From assembly GCF_001811425.1 (NCBI RefSeq), contig NZ_KV804730.1, forward strand, positions 1 to 64,000: 64,000 nt of DNA, written 5' to 3'. The DNA comes from Peptoniphilus_A sp001811425. GTDB taxonomy: Bacteria; Bacillota; Clostridia; Tissierellales; Peptoniphilaceae. Both the position numbers and the translations under genes were made by a program. Positions within the stretch are counted from its first letter, which is position 1; each line of letters starts with the position of its first letter. Positions 33,219 to 42,003 of the stretch are shown one piece after another. The notes under the pieces are model-generated. The model had not been told where the DNA came from, searched no databases, and saw only the letters and a program-made list of their open reading frames with translations.

Positions 33219-35279
33219 ATGAAAGTTTATACAACAGATAAGGTAAGAAATCTTGCTCTCGTAGGACATTCTGGCTCCGGAAAGACAAACCTAACAGAGG
33301 CTATGTTATTCCAAAGTGGAGCTACACAAAAACTAGGCAATGTTTCTAGCAAGAATACAGTTTCCGACTTCTCTAAAGAAGAAAAGGACAGGGGAACATC
33401 CATTGGAACATCAATTATTCCTATTGAATGGAGAAATTATAAAGTAAATGTTATAGATACTCCAGGCTATCTTGACTTTGTGGGAGAAGCTCACGGAGCT
33501 CTAAGAGCAAGTGAAGCTGCAATTATGGTTATTGATGCAACTAAGGGCATTGAAGTAGGTACTGAAAGAACTTGGAAATACACAGAAAAAATTGGCCTTC
33601 CAAGAATTATTTTTATAAATAAAATTGACGGAGAAAATGTAAACTTTAGAAAACTAATGGACGAGCTTGAAGCTTCCTTTGGTAAAAAAGTTATTCCTTT
33701 CTCTGTGCCAATTGGCGAAGGTGAACACTTTGTAGGTGTTACTGATGTTATCTTCCAAAAGGGATACAAATATGTAAACTCTGCACCACAAGAAACTGAA
33801 CTTAACCACGACCAAGTTAAGGCAACTGAAAGAATGTATGAAGAAATTGCTGAAGTTGTTGCTGGTTCTGATGAAGTTTTAATGGAAAAATATTTCTCTG
33901 GAGAAAAATTCACTAGAGAAGATCTTTTAAGAGGAGTTACAACAGCCCTTCTTGAAGGTGACGCTGTTCCACTACTTGTAGGAAGTGGCGAAAAGGGAAT
34001 TGGAATTGACATCTTATTAAACACAATTGTAAATTATATGCCAGCACCAGATGATGAGCGTGCAAATCAAGGCTTTAGATATAAAGATGGAGAAGAAAGA
34101 AAAGTTTCAGCAAAGGATCCATTTGCTGCAGTTGTATTTAAGACAATTTCTGACCCCTTTCTTGGCAAAATTTCTATTTTCAAGGTAATCTCTGGCATTG
34201 TTAATAAAAACACAGCTCTTTACAATGTAAATGCTGATGAAAATGAAAAACTTGGCGGACTTTACATTATGAGAGGTAAGGAACAAATTGAAATAGATGA
34301 AATTTACGCAGGAGATATTGGAGCAACGACAAAACTTGCCAACACTGTTACAGGCGATACTCTTTGCGACAAGGACCACAAGGTTGAATACAAAAAATTA
34401 AAGTATTCTTCTCCAGTTCTATATTATGCAATTGAACCTAAGACTAAGGGCGACGAAGAAAAACTTTCTCAATCTCTAAAGAAAATCAAGGACGAAGACC
34501 CAACATTTGTAATCGAAAGAAATCCTGAAACTAAACAAATGACTATTGGTGGTCAAGGAAAGGTTCAACTTGATGTAATTCTTGACAAATTAAAGAACAC
34601 TTATGGCGTTGAAGTAAATATTGTTCCATTTATAGTTCCTTATAGAGAAACAATTAGAAAGACTGCCAGCGTTCAAGGTAAGCACAAGAAACAATCTGGT
34701 GGAGCAGGACAATACGGTGATGTTTGGATTAGGTTTGAACCATCTGATAAAGAATTTGAATTTGATGAAGAAGTATTTGGTGGAGCAGTTCCTAAGAACT
34801 ATTTCCCTGCTGTTGAAAAGGGAATTATTGAATCTAAAGAAAAGGGAGTTCTTGCAGGCTATCCTGTAACTAACTTCAAGGCTGTCCTATACGATGGCTC
34901 TTACCACGATGTTGACTCCAACGAAATGAGTTTCAAACTTGCAGCTAACCTTGCTTTCAAGAAGGGAATGCAAGAAGCAAGTCCAGTTCTTCTTGAACCT
35001 ATAATGAAGGTTGAAGTTACAATTCCAGATGATTATCTTGGAGATGTAATGGGCGATATGAACAAGAGACGTGGAAGAATCCTTGGTATGGACCAACAAA
35101 ATGATGGCACACAAATTTTAATTGCAGAAGCACCACAAGCTGAACTATTCTCTTATCTAATTGATTTGAGATCCTTAACTCAAGGTAGAGGAACTTTCAG
35201 CATGGAATTTGTGAGATACGAAGAAGTTCCACAAAATATTGCAGAAAAAATTATTGAAGAAAGAAATGCAGAAAAATAA
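33219..35279 (+). CDS. EF-G-like translational GTPase (FusA2 type)
   Basis: A 686-aa member of the elongation factor G family but not the canonical fusA product. G1 is GHSGSGKT at residues 16-23, G4 is NKID at 134-137, and domains II-V are present to the end. G3 reads DTPGYLDF at 80-87, with Tyr where EF-G and EF-Tu have the catalytic His. This is typical of the EF-G2/FusA2 subfamily, in which GTP hydrolysis is reported to be slow and the cellular role is unsettled. It stands alone between its own promoter and terminator, whereas canonical fusA lies in the str operon. Confidence 0.9.
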   Translation: MKVYTTDKVRNLALVGHSGSGKTNLTEAMLFQSGATQKLGNVSSKNTVSDFSKEEKDRGTSIGTSIIPIEWRNYKVNVIDTPGYLDFVGEAHGALRASEAAIMVIDATKGIEVGTERTWKYTEKIGLPRIIFINKIDGENVNFRKLMDELEASFGKKVIPFSVPIGEGEHFVGVTDVIFQKGYKYVNSAPQETELNHDQVKATERMYEEIAEVVAGSDEVLMEKYFSGEKFTREDLLRGVTTALLEGDAVPLLVGSGEKGIGIDILLNTIVNYMPAPDDERANQGFRYKDGEERKVSAKDPFAAVVFKTISDPFLGKISIFKVISGIVNKNTALYNVNADENEKLGGLYIMRGKEQIEIDEIYAGDIGATTKLANTVTGDTLCDKDHKVEYKKLKYSSPVLYYAIEPKTKGDEEKLSQSLKKIKDEDPTFVIERNPETKQMTIGGQGKVQLDVILDKLKNTYGVEVNIVPFIVPYRETIRKTASVQGKHKKQSGGAGQYGDVWIRFEPSDKEFEFDEEVFGGAVPKNYFPAVEKGIIESKEKGVLAGYPVTNFKAVLYDGSYHDVDSNEMSFKLAANLAFKKGMQEASPVLLEPIMKVEVTIPDDYLGDVMGDMNKRRGRILGMDQQNDGTQILIAEAPQAELFSYLIDLRSLTQGRGTFSMEFVRYEEVPQNIAEKIIEERNAEK

Positions 35280-35290
35280 AATAAACTTTT

Positions 35291-35321
35291 AAGGGTTGGG
35301 CTTAAGTGTCCAACCTTTTTT
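35291..35321 (+). terminator. Terminator after the EF-G-like gene
   Basis: AAGGGTTGG (35291-35299) pairs with CCAACCTTT (35310-35318) with one wobble, followed by T. Confidence 0.88.
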
Positions 35322-35411
35322 ATTATAAAACAATTAAAGATATTGAAAAGCAATATGAGTAGTTTTATAATTTAGTTAGGTAACATTATATCTTATAGAA
35401 AGGGGATAAAA

Positions 35412-35894
35412 ATGAAAACTAAAAAAATTGTATTAATTTTAATATCTTTGGCTCTTGTGTCAATTATGTGTGGTTTTTCTTTTTTAAATTCTAATAAAGA
35501 AAATTATGATTTTAACATAGATGTTTGTGATGAAAAACCAGACTATGAAAAAATTATTAATAATTTAAGTTATGATAGTTTGTACAAATATAAGTTAAAA
35601 GATGTTATAGTAAGCAACAAGATTATGGAAGAAGAGGGTTTTAAATTTACAACAAATAAAGATGCGGATTATTTATTAATATTCTCTAATGAAGATAATG
35701 AGAATGCGCGTATTGCAGTAAGAGTTTCTGATGTGAGTTTGAGAATTTATACTTCTAAAAAACATAGTAGTTATGTACTTATTACTGATACAAAAAATTC
35801 AAAAAAAGATTTAGATTTCTCTTCTAAAAGTGGTATTCCAAAAGGAACATTTTCTATTTTAGAACTAGAACGAGAAAAAGTCATAAATAAGTAA
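35412..35894 (+). CDS. Orphan secreted or membrane-anchored protein
   Basis: A 160-aa protein starting MKTKKIVLILISLALVSIM: a signal peptide or single membrane anchor, without a proper lipobox. The rest is hydrophilic, strongly A+T-rich in codon use, and shows no recognisable domain. ATG 35412 follows AAAGGGGAT. It is a single-gene unit between two terminators and looks like lineage-specific accessory sequence inserted between fusA2 and the ctsR operon. Function unknown. Confidence 0.7.
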   Translation: MKTKKIVLILISLALVSIMCGFSFLNSNKENYDFNIDVCDEKPDYEKIINNLSYDSLYKYKLKDVIVSNKIMEEEGFKFTTNKDADYLLIFSNEDNENARIAVRVSDVSLRIYTSKKHSSYVLITDTKNSKKDLDFSSKSGIPKGTFSILELEREKVINK

Positions 35895-35912
35895 AAAAAA
35901 TTAAATTGCTCT

Positions 35913-35951
35913 AAAATATCTGTTGGTGAGTTAAATCCCAACAGATATTTT
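35913..35951 (+). terminator. Terminator after the orphan gene
   Basis: AAAATATCTGTTGG (35913-35926) pairs with CCAACAGATATTTT (35938-35951). The stem is long and perfect and ends in T. Confidence 0.88.
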
Positions 35952-36073
35952 CATTTGAAAAAATATATTATTTATATGAATCAGTTTCTTAATTTTTTAA
36001 TAAAATAATTAAAGTAATGATTCTTTAAAAACAACAAAAAATATATAAGCTTAAAAAGTTACGAAACTAATAC

Positions 36074-36102
36074 TTTACAAAATATATATTTTATTTTATA
36101 CT
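36074..36102 (+). promoter_or_regulatory. Promoter of the ctsR operon
   Basis: TTTACA (36074-36079) and TATACT (36097-36102) are 17 bases apart. The predicted start lies near 36109, exactly where the first CtsR box begins. Confidence 0.8.
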
Positions 36103-36108
36103 AGAAAT

Positions 36109-36125
36109 AGTAAAAGATAGTCAGA
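36109..36125 (+). promoter_or_regulatory. CtsR operator 1 (imperfect)
   Basis: AGTAAAA-GAT-AGTCAGA has the layout of the CtsR box, two direct heptads near (A/G)GTCAAA separated by three bases. It is less perfect than operator 2. It starts at the predicted transcription start. Confidence 0.65.
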
Positions 36126-36139
36126 TTTTATAATTTGAA

Positions 36140-36156
36140 AGACAAAGATAGTCAAA
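36140..36156 (+). promoter_or_regulatory. CtsR operator 2
   Basis: AGACAAA-GAT-AGTCAAA is a near-consensus CtsR box with the usual three-base spacer. Its centre is 31 bp, about three helical turns, from that of operator 1. It overlaps the ctsR ribosome-binding site, as expected for autorepression. Confidence 0.85.
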
Positions 36157-36167
36157 GGAAGTGTATT

Positions 36168-36620
36168 ATGGCAAAGCTTTCTAACTCCATTGAAGATTTT
36201 ATAAATGAACTTATTTTTGAATCTGGTGGAGCTCTTGAGATACAAAGATCAAAAATTTCAGACCACTTTAACTGTGCGCCTTCGCAAATTAATTATGTCT
36301 TGACCACAAGGTTTACACCCGTTAAGGGTTACTATGTGGAGTCAAGGCGTGGTGGCGGAGGCTACATTAGAATAGTAAAGGTACAATTTGAAGATGATGA
36401 AGATACAATTGATACTTTTTTAAGTTTTATAGGAGATTCTATTACAAAAAACAATTCTGATGAACTTTTAAAGGAACTTTTGAGACTTAACAAAGTGACT
36501 GAAAGGGAGATGGAACTTATGAAAGTTGCTCTCTCAGACAGGGCTCTTAATGAGTGTGAAAATAAAAATGAACTTAGGGCAGATTTATTAAAAAATATGC
36601 TCCTAGTTATTTTTAGTTAG
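36168..36620 (+). CDS. ctsR: Transcriptional repressor CtsR
   Basis: This represses clp and ctsR operons and is released by heat or protein stress. The protein (150 aa from ATG 36168, after AAAGGAAGTG) has the winged helix with the glycine-rich wing ESRRGGGGYIRI around residues 59-70 that contacts DNA; the wing arginine is the known McsB phosphorylation site in Bacillus. The C-terminal dimer domain is present. Two CtsR boxes lie in the leader. mcsA starts 11 bases downstream. Confidence 0.95.
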   Translation: MAKLSNSIEDFINELIFESGGALEIQRSKISDHFNCAPSQINYVLTTRFTPVKGYYVESRRGGGGYIRIVKVQFEDDEDTIDTFLSFIGDSITKNNSDELLKELLRLNKVTEREMELMKVALSDRALNECENKNELRADLLKNMLLVIFS

Positions 36621-36631
36621 GAGGGAAGATC

Positions 36632-37141
36632 ATGCTATGTGATGTTTGCAAGGAAAGAGAATCAGTTATTTCTTACACAAGAATAAAAGACGATGGAATA
36701 GAAGAAGTGCATCTCTGCGAAGTTTGTGCTGAAGAAAAATTTAAAAGAGACTTTAAGGGGTATCAAAATATTATTCCTCAACTTGAAAATGCTTTAAAGA
36801 ATATTTTTCAGTTTACAGCAAATTCCTATAATGAAGAAGATGACATAAGCTGTGAATACTGCGGTAGGTCTTTTCGTGAACTTAAGGCAACAGGATCTTT
36901 AGGCTGCCCAAAATGTTATGATTCCTTTGGAGACGAAATTAAAAAGTATTTAAACGCCCTTAATATAAATTTAAAGTACAGGGGAAAAATTCCAAAAAAT
37001 GCAGAAAGTTATCTCGTTTATAACAGAAAACTTGAGGATTTAAAGGAGAAGCTTGACCTTGCCATAAATTTGGAAGAATATGAAAAGGCAGCAGAAATAA
37101 GGGACGAAATAAAGAAGTTAAAGGAAGATGTCAGTGTCTAA
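36632..37141 (+). CDS. mcsA: McsA, zinc-finger activator of the arginine kinase
   Basis: In Bacillus McsA activates McsB and helps target CtsR to ClpC. The 169-aa protein has all four CxxC pairs (CDVC and CEVC near the N terminus; CEYC and CPKC around residues 75-95) and a C-terminal UVR motif (LEDLKEKLDLAINLEEYEKA). It is normal in length and motifs, in contrast to its partner mcsB, which it overlaps by 14 bases. Confidence 0.95.
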   Translation: MLCDVCKERESVISYTRIKDDGIEEVHLCEVCAEEKFKRDFKGYQNIIPQLENALKNIFQFTANSYNEEDDISCEYCGRSFRELKATGSLGCPKCYDSFGDEIKKYLNALNINLKYRGKIPKNAESYLVYNRKLEDLKEKLDLAINLEEYEKAAEIRDEIKKLKEDVSV

Positions 37142-38114
37142 AATTCTTTTAGGATATAAATTAAAATTATATAGAAATATTGACGGCAAAAAATTTGTAA
37201 ATACAATGACAGAGGAAGAGCTAAGGGAAAATTTAGACTTCCTAGACCCAATTTTAAGTGACTTGGGCTACACTAAAGTAGACCTTTATAATATTTCTTC
37301 TTTAAAAAAGCTTGAATATGTGGAAAATGGAAGGCTTGGCAAAAAATCTATTGAAAGAGAAAATATTGGATTTTACGAAAAAAAAGATAGTCCAGATATT
37401 TTATTAAACGCTGGAGAACACCTTGAGCTACAAGCTTTTTCAAGGACAAAATCTCTTGAGGACTTGTATGGAGAAATTTATTCTTTGGAAGAAATGTTAG
37501 AAGAAAAAATTAATTTTTCCTTTGATCCAAGTTTTGGCTATTTAAGTTCTAGAGTTTTAAATTCTGGCACAGGCTTAAAGCCCCTTGTACTTTTGTATTT
37601 ACCAGCCTTAAATTATTTTGGCATAGATGAGATTGCAAGAGGTCTATCAAGGCTTGGTTACACCCTTGCATCCTATAGAGACAGCTCCAACAAGGCACTG
37701 GGAAGTATTTTCACTCTTTCCTTTGAGTCAACCTTTGGCGAAGAGGAAAAGTCTTATATAGAAAAATTAAAAATCATTGCGCGAGAAATCGCCGATGTTG
37801 AAAGGGAAAATAGAAAAAAATTATATTTAGACAACATCATAACTCTTGAGGATATGGTAAACAGAGCCTTTGGAGTTCTTGCCAATGCAAGGTTGTTGTC
37901 GGAAGAAGAGATGATGCATTCCATGTCTACAATTAATCTTGGAATTGAACTTTCAATTTTAAGAGCAAATCGAGATTTTGATTTTTATGAAGAGATTAAA
38001 AAACTTAGAAATGGACATTTGCAAATTGAGAGAGGAGCAATATTAGACCTTAAGTCACGAGATATTTTAAGGGCTAATAAGGCAAGAGCTCTCATGAAGG
38101 AGGTTTTCAGATGA
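37128..38114 (+). CDS. mcsB: McsB-like protein with degenerate arginine-kinase active site
   Basis: Position and alignment identify it as McsB, which phosphorylates protein arginines for ClpCP degradation. From LLNAGEHLELQ to the C terminus it aligns without large gaps, but key residues differ: the SSRIRLARN block is LLGYKLKLYRN (7-17), the HxR of the NEEDH block is HLE (98-100), the catalytic-cysteine block SCPTNxGTGLR is SRVLNSGTGLK (141-151), and the RGxxGEGS loop is ASYRDSS (181-187). The arginines that hold ATP and the cysteine are thus lost. The phospho-arginine-sensing motif RDxxRA survives as RDILRA (311-316). It has 328 aa, shorter than the usual ~350. It overlaps clpC by four bases. 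Confidence 0.9.
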   Translation: MSVSKILLGYKLKLYRNIDGKKFVNTMTEEELRENLDFLDPILSDLGYTKVDLYNISSLKKLEYVENGRLGKKSIERENIGFYEKKDSPDILLNAGEHLELQAFSRTKSLEDLYGEIYSLEEMLEEKINFSFDPSFGYLSSRVLNSGTGLKPLVLLYLPALNYFGIDEIARGLSRLGYTLASYRDSSNKALGSIFTLSFESTFGEEEKSYIEKLKIIAREIADVERENRKKLYLDNIITLEDMVNRAFGVLANARLLSEEEMMHSMSTINLGIELSILRANRDFDFYEEIKKLRNGHLQIERGAILDLKSRDILRANKARALMKEVFR

Positions 38115-40582
38115 GTATGTTTGGAAAATTTAGCGAGAAATCGCAAAAGGCAATTCTCTTTGCTCAGCAAGAAGCCAGAGAGCAAAGACATTCATATATA
38201 GGCTCAGAGCACATTTTACTGGGAATAATCAGGGAAGGAACTGACTCAGGTGCTCACATCTTATCAAGGCTTGGCATAGATTATAAGAAGGCAAAGGAAG
38301 CAACACTTGACATTGTAAGTAGCGGTCAAGGTCCTATTGTGTCAAGCATAGCCTACACACCAAGGACTAAGAGAATTTTTGAGCTTGCCTTTGAAGTTTC
38401 AAGGGAAATGGGAGAGGTTGCTGTGTCAACAGAACATCTTCTTCTAGGAATTTTGCGTGAAGGTCAAGGTGTTGCCATTTTAGTTTTAAAAAGACTTGGC
38501 ATAGACATTATGAGTCTTGAAAATGACATTTTAAACAATATGGAAGACTATGAAGATTATGATGATGAGGACAGAGAAATTTCTTCAGAAGCCTTAGAAA
38601 AATATACTACAAACTTAAATAAAAAGGCTGAAGAGGGAAAAATCGACCCAGTAATTGGCAGAGAAAAGGAAATAAAAAGAGTAATTCAAGTCCTATCTCG
38701 TAGGACAAAAAATAATCCTGTCCTAATTGGCGAGCCTGGTGTTGGTAAGACTGCCATAGCTGAAGGACTTGCTGCAGAAATTGTTGCAGGAAATGTGCCA
38801 GAAATAATGAAGGACAAGGTAATTTTAACTCTTGATATTTCTCAGCTTATAGCTGGCTCTAAGTACAGAGGAGACTTTGAAGAGAGATTAAAAAATGTAA
38901 CTAATGAAGCTGCAAAAAACAAAAATATTATTTTATTCATTGACGAAATGCATGTCATAATTGGCGCAGGTTCAGCTGAAGGTTCTCTCGACGCTTCAAA
39001 TATTTTAAAGCCACTTTTAACTAAGTCAGTATTACAAGTTATGGGGGCAACGACAATTTCTGAATACAGAAAGAAAATCGAAAAGGACTCAGCCTTTGAG
39101 AGAAGGCTTATGCCAATAATAGTAGATGAGCCAAGTGTTGAGGATTCCATAAAGATCTTAAAGGGACTTAAAAATATTTACGAAGACCACCACAATGTTA
39201 CAATCCCCGATGAAACAATTGAAGCTGCAGTAAAATATTCTGACAGGTATTTAAATGACAGATTTTTGCCAGACAAGGCCATTGATTTAATTGACGAGGC
39301 TAGTTCAAAGTTAAAAATTGAATCCTATAAGGTTCCTGAATTTGAAGAAAAGTACAAGAAGGAACTTGAAGATATTGAAAATAAAAAAGCTGAAGCAGTA
39401 AAGAGTCAAGACTACGAACTTGCAGCAAATCTTCGCGATGAACAAAAAAAGCTAGAAGAAAAGTACAAGGAAGAAATAGAAAAATTCCAAAAAGAGGAAG
39501 CCAAGAAAGAAGTTACGCCAGAACTCATTGCCAAGATTGTATCTGACTGGTCAAAGGTTCCTGTAACTGAAATGACAGCAGAAGAAACTGAAAAGTTAAG
39601 AGACTTAGACGAAAAATTAAAGGAAGATGTGAAGGGTCAAGATGAGGCTGTAAAAACTCTTGCCAAGGCAATAAAAAGGTCAAGGATTGGGCTTAAGGAC
39701 CCTAACAAGCCAATTGGCTCTTTCATATTTGTGGGACCAACTGGCGTAGGTAAGACTTACCTAGCCAAGAGCCTTGCGAAAAATTTATTTGGCAAGGAAG
39801 AAAATATGATTAGGTTTGACATGTCCGAGTACATGGAAAAATTCACTGTCTCAAGACTTGTGGGTTCACCTCCAGGATATGTTGGCTACGAAGAAGGTGG
39901 CGAGCTAACAGAAGCTGTAAGGACTCACCCTTATTCAGTAATTCTTTTAGATGAAATCGAAAAGGCTCACCCAGACATCTTTAACATCTTGCTACAAATT
40001 TTAGACGAAGGAAGAGTAACGGATTCCAAGGGTAGGACTGTAAACTTTAAGGACACAGTTATAATTATGACTTCCAATGCTGGGGCAAATCTTCTTGCCA
40101 AAAATTCAGTTTTAGGTTTTTCAACTTCAGAAACTTCTGTTCAGAAGAGCGAATATGAAAATATGAAAAAAATTATAAATGAATCCTTAAAGGAAAAGTT
40201 TAGACCTGAATTTTTAAATAGAGTTGACGATGTAGTAATCTTCAAAACTCTTGAAAAGACTGAAATTAAAGAAATTGTCAAGAATATGCTTGATAAATTA
40301 AGTGATAGACTTTCTGAAATGGGAATAAAGGCAAATTATTCAAATAAACTCATTAACTTCTTAGTTGAAGAAGGTTATGATAAGGTATTTGGTGCAAGAC
40401 CCCTTCAAAGGACTATTACAAAATTAATTGAAGATAGAATTGCCGATGAATTTTTAGAGGGAAAGATTAAAGAGGGCGACGAAATCAATCTCGATGTCAA
40501 GTACAAAAAAATTCAAATAGAAAAAGTTAAGAGGACTAAAAAGACAAAAAATGAAAAAGAAAATAGTGTATCAGTGCAGTAA
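38111..40582 (+). CDS. clpC: ATP-dependent Clp protease ATP-binding subunit ClpC
   Basis: The AAA+ unfoldase that feeds ClpP. The 823-aa protein has a double Clp-N domain (two repeats, each with a conserved glutamate: GSEHILLGIIREG and STEHLLLGILREG, the phospho-arginine receptor sites in Bacillus), AAA1 with GEPGVGKT, an M-domain/UVR segment (residues about 410-465), AAA2 with GPTGVGKT, and the C-terminal domain. It ends in the basic tail KVKRTKKTKNEKE. radA overlaps its end by 32 bases. Confidence 0.96.
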   Translation: MSMFGKFSEKSQKAILFAQQEAREQRHSYIGSEHILLGIIREGTDSGAHILSRLGIDYKKAKEATLDIVSSGQGPIVSSIAYTPRTKRIFELAFEVSREMGEVAVSTEHLLLGILREGQGVAILVLKRLGIDIMSLENDILNNMEDYEDYDDEDREISSEALEKYTTNLNKKAEEGKIDPVIGREKEIKRVIQVLSRRTKNNPVLIGEPGVGKTAIAEGLAAEIVAGNVPEIMKDKVILTLDISQLIAGSKYRGDFEERLKNVTNEAAKNKNIILFIDEMHVIIGAGSAEGSLDASNILKPLLTKSVLQVMGATTISEYRKKIEKDSAFERRLMPIIVDEPSVEDSIKILKGLKNIYEDHHNVTIPDETIEAAVKYSDRYLNDRFLPDKAIDLIDEASSKLKIESYKVPEFEEKYKKELEDIENKKAEAVKSQDYELAANLRDEQKKLEEKYKEEIEKFQKEEAKKEVTPELIAKIVSDWSKVPVTEMTAEETEKLRDLDEKLKEDVKGQDEAVKTLAKAIKRSRIGLKDPNKPIGSFIFVGPTGVGKTYLAKSLAKNLFGKEENMIRFDMSEYMEKFTVSRLVGSPPGYVGYEEGGELTEAVRTHPYSVILLDEIEKAHPDIFNILLQILDEGRVTDSKGRTVNFKDTVIIMTSNAGANLLAKNSVLGFSTSETSVQKSEYENMKKIINESLKEKFRPEFLNRVDDVVIFKTLEKTEIKEIVKNMLDKLSDRLSEMGIKANYSNKLINFLVEEGYDKVFGARPLQRTITKLIEDRIADEFLEGKIKEGDEINLDVKYKKIQIEKVKRTKKTKNEKENSVSVQ

Positions 40583-41927
40583 GTGCGGATATATTTCCCA
40601 GGGCTTCTTTGGCAAATGTCCAAGCTGTGGCTCTTGGAACACCCTAGAAGAAAAGGAGAAGGAGTCTGGTGGTAAGGCTCCTTCAAATAGTAAAAAAATA
40701 AAAAAAGATGCACAAAAACTTCAGGCAGTGGAAATTTCTTCTGACGAGAGAGTTATGACTGGCATTGAAGAATTTAATAGGGTCATGGGCGGCGGAATCG
40801 TGAGAGATTCTGTCAGCATCTTAACTGCAAAGCCTGGCTCTGGCAAGTCAACCCTACTAATGCAAGTGGCAAATGACCTGGCAAATAAGGGCATGAGAGT
40901 TTTATACGCATCTGGAGAAGAATCTGAGACGCAAATAAAGATGAGGGCAGAGAGAATTTTAGACAAGCTCTCTGACAAAATTTGGGTTTATTCAGTGACT
41001 TCCCTTAACTCTGTTTTGGATCAAGTTGAAAAAATTGACCCACAGATGATTATTATTGATTCAATTCAAACTTTTACCCTAGACGAATTTCCACAAAGAC
41101 CTGGCACACCAACCCAGACTATGGAGTGTGCCTACAAGATGACTGAAATTGCCAAGGACATAGAAAAGCCCCGCATGGTTTTTCTTGTGGGACAAATGAC
41201 TAAGCAAGACGAACTTGCTGGAGTGAGATCTCTTGAGCACTTAGTGGACACAGTTTTACTCATCGAAGGCGACTCATCAGAAGATTTAAGGTCACTGATG
41301 GCGACAAAAAATAGGTATGGGTCTACTGGTGAAATTGGATTTTTCTCCATGACTGAAAAGGGCATGATATCCATTGACAATCCTTCAGAATATTTTATGA
41401 CAAAGAGGTCAGCCAGTGAACAAGTCCCAGGTTCATCCCTATCTGTTATAAGAGAGGGGACAAGGCCAATAATTTTAGAGACAGAGGCATTGGCATCAAA
41501 GACCTTTCTCCCTTATCCATCGAGGATTTCTGAATCTATAAGAAGAGAGCACTTAAACACACTGGTTTCCATCTTAGAAGAGCGAGCAGGCATAAAATTT
41601 TTGGACAAAAACATTGTTGTCAAGTCCACTGGTGGCATTAAGGTCAAGGAGCAAGCCTCAAACCTTTCTGTAATGATTTCCATTGTTTCATCTACTCTCA
41701 ATAAGCCTGTAGAAGCAAATTCAGTTTTCATTGCCGATGTGGGACTAACTGGCGAACTTAAAAATGTGCCGAGCCTCGATGTAAGACTTAAAGAAGCTGA
41801 GAGAATGGGCTTTAAAAAGGCATACATCTCTAAATATGCCAGCGTCAAAGAAGAAAATTATAAGGACTTAAGGGTCCTTAAGATGTCAAATATTTTAGAA
41901 GTTATTCAAAAAGTTTTTGAAATATAA
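40551..41927 (+). CDS. radA: DNA repair protein RadA
   Basis: A RecA-like helicase for branch migration in recombination. The 458-aa protein has an N-terminal zinc finger (C9, C12, C23, C26), a RecA core with the RadA-specific KNRYG (usual KNRFG) motif in ATKNRYGSTGEIGFF, and a C-terminal Lon-like domain. Walker A reads AKPGSGKST instead of the family's usual GDPGIGKST, so the first glycine is alanine. The start lies inside clpC, as in many ctsR operons. Confidence 0.93.
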   Translation: MKKKIVYQCSKCGYISQGFFGKCPSCGSWNTLEEKEKESGGKAPSNSKKIKKDAQKLQAVEISSDERVMTGIEEFNRVMGGGIVRDSVSILTAKPGSGKSTLLMQVANDLANKGMRVLYASGEESETQIKMRAERILDKLSDKIWVYSVTSLNSVLDQVEKIDPQMIIIDSIQTFTLDEFPQRPGTPTQTMECAYKMTEIAKDIEKPRMVFLVGQMTKQDELAGVRSLEHLVDTVLLIEGDSSEDLRSLMATKNRYGSTGEIGFFSMTEKGMISIDNPSEYFMTKRSASEQVPGSSLSVIREGTRPIILETEALASKTFLPYPSRISESIRREHLNTLVSILEERAGIKFLDKNIVVKSTGGIKVKEQASNLSVMISIVSSTLNKPVEANSVFIADVGLTGELKNVPSLDVRLKEAERMGFKKAYISKYASVKEENYKDLRVLKMSNILEVIQKVFEI

Positions 41928-41946
41928 ATAAATTTGCGCAAGAAAA

Positions 41947-41986
41947 AAACTCTTTTTACTGTGAAAGTAAGAAGAGTTTATTTTTT
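41947..41986. terminator. Bidirectional terminator between radA and brnQ
   Basis: A 14-base stem, 41947-41960 with 41966-41979, contains one wobble and carries T-tracts on both strands (plus after 41980, minus opposite 41943-41949). It serves the convergent radA and brnQ genes. Confidence 0.88.
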
Positions 41987-42003
41987 GTAATTTAAAATTT
42001 TAT

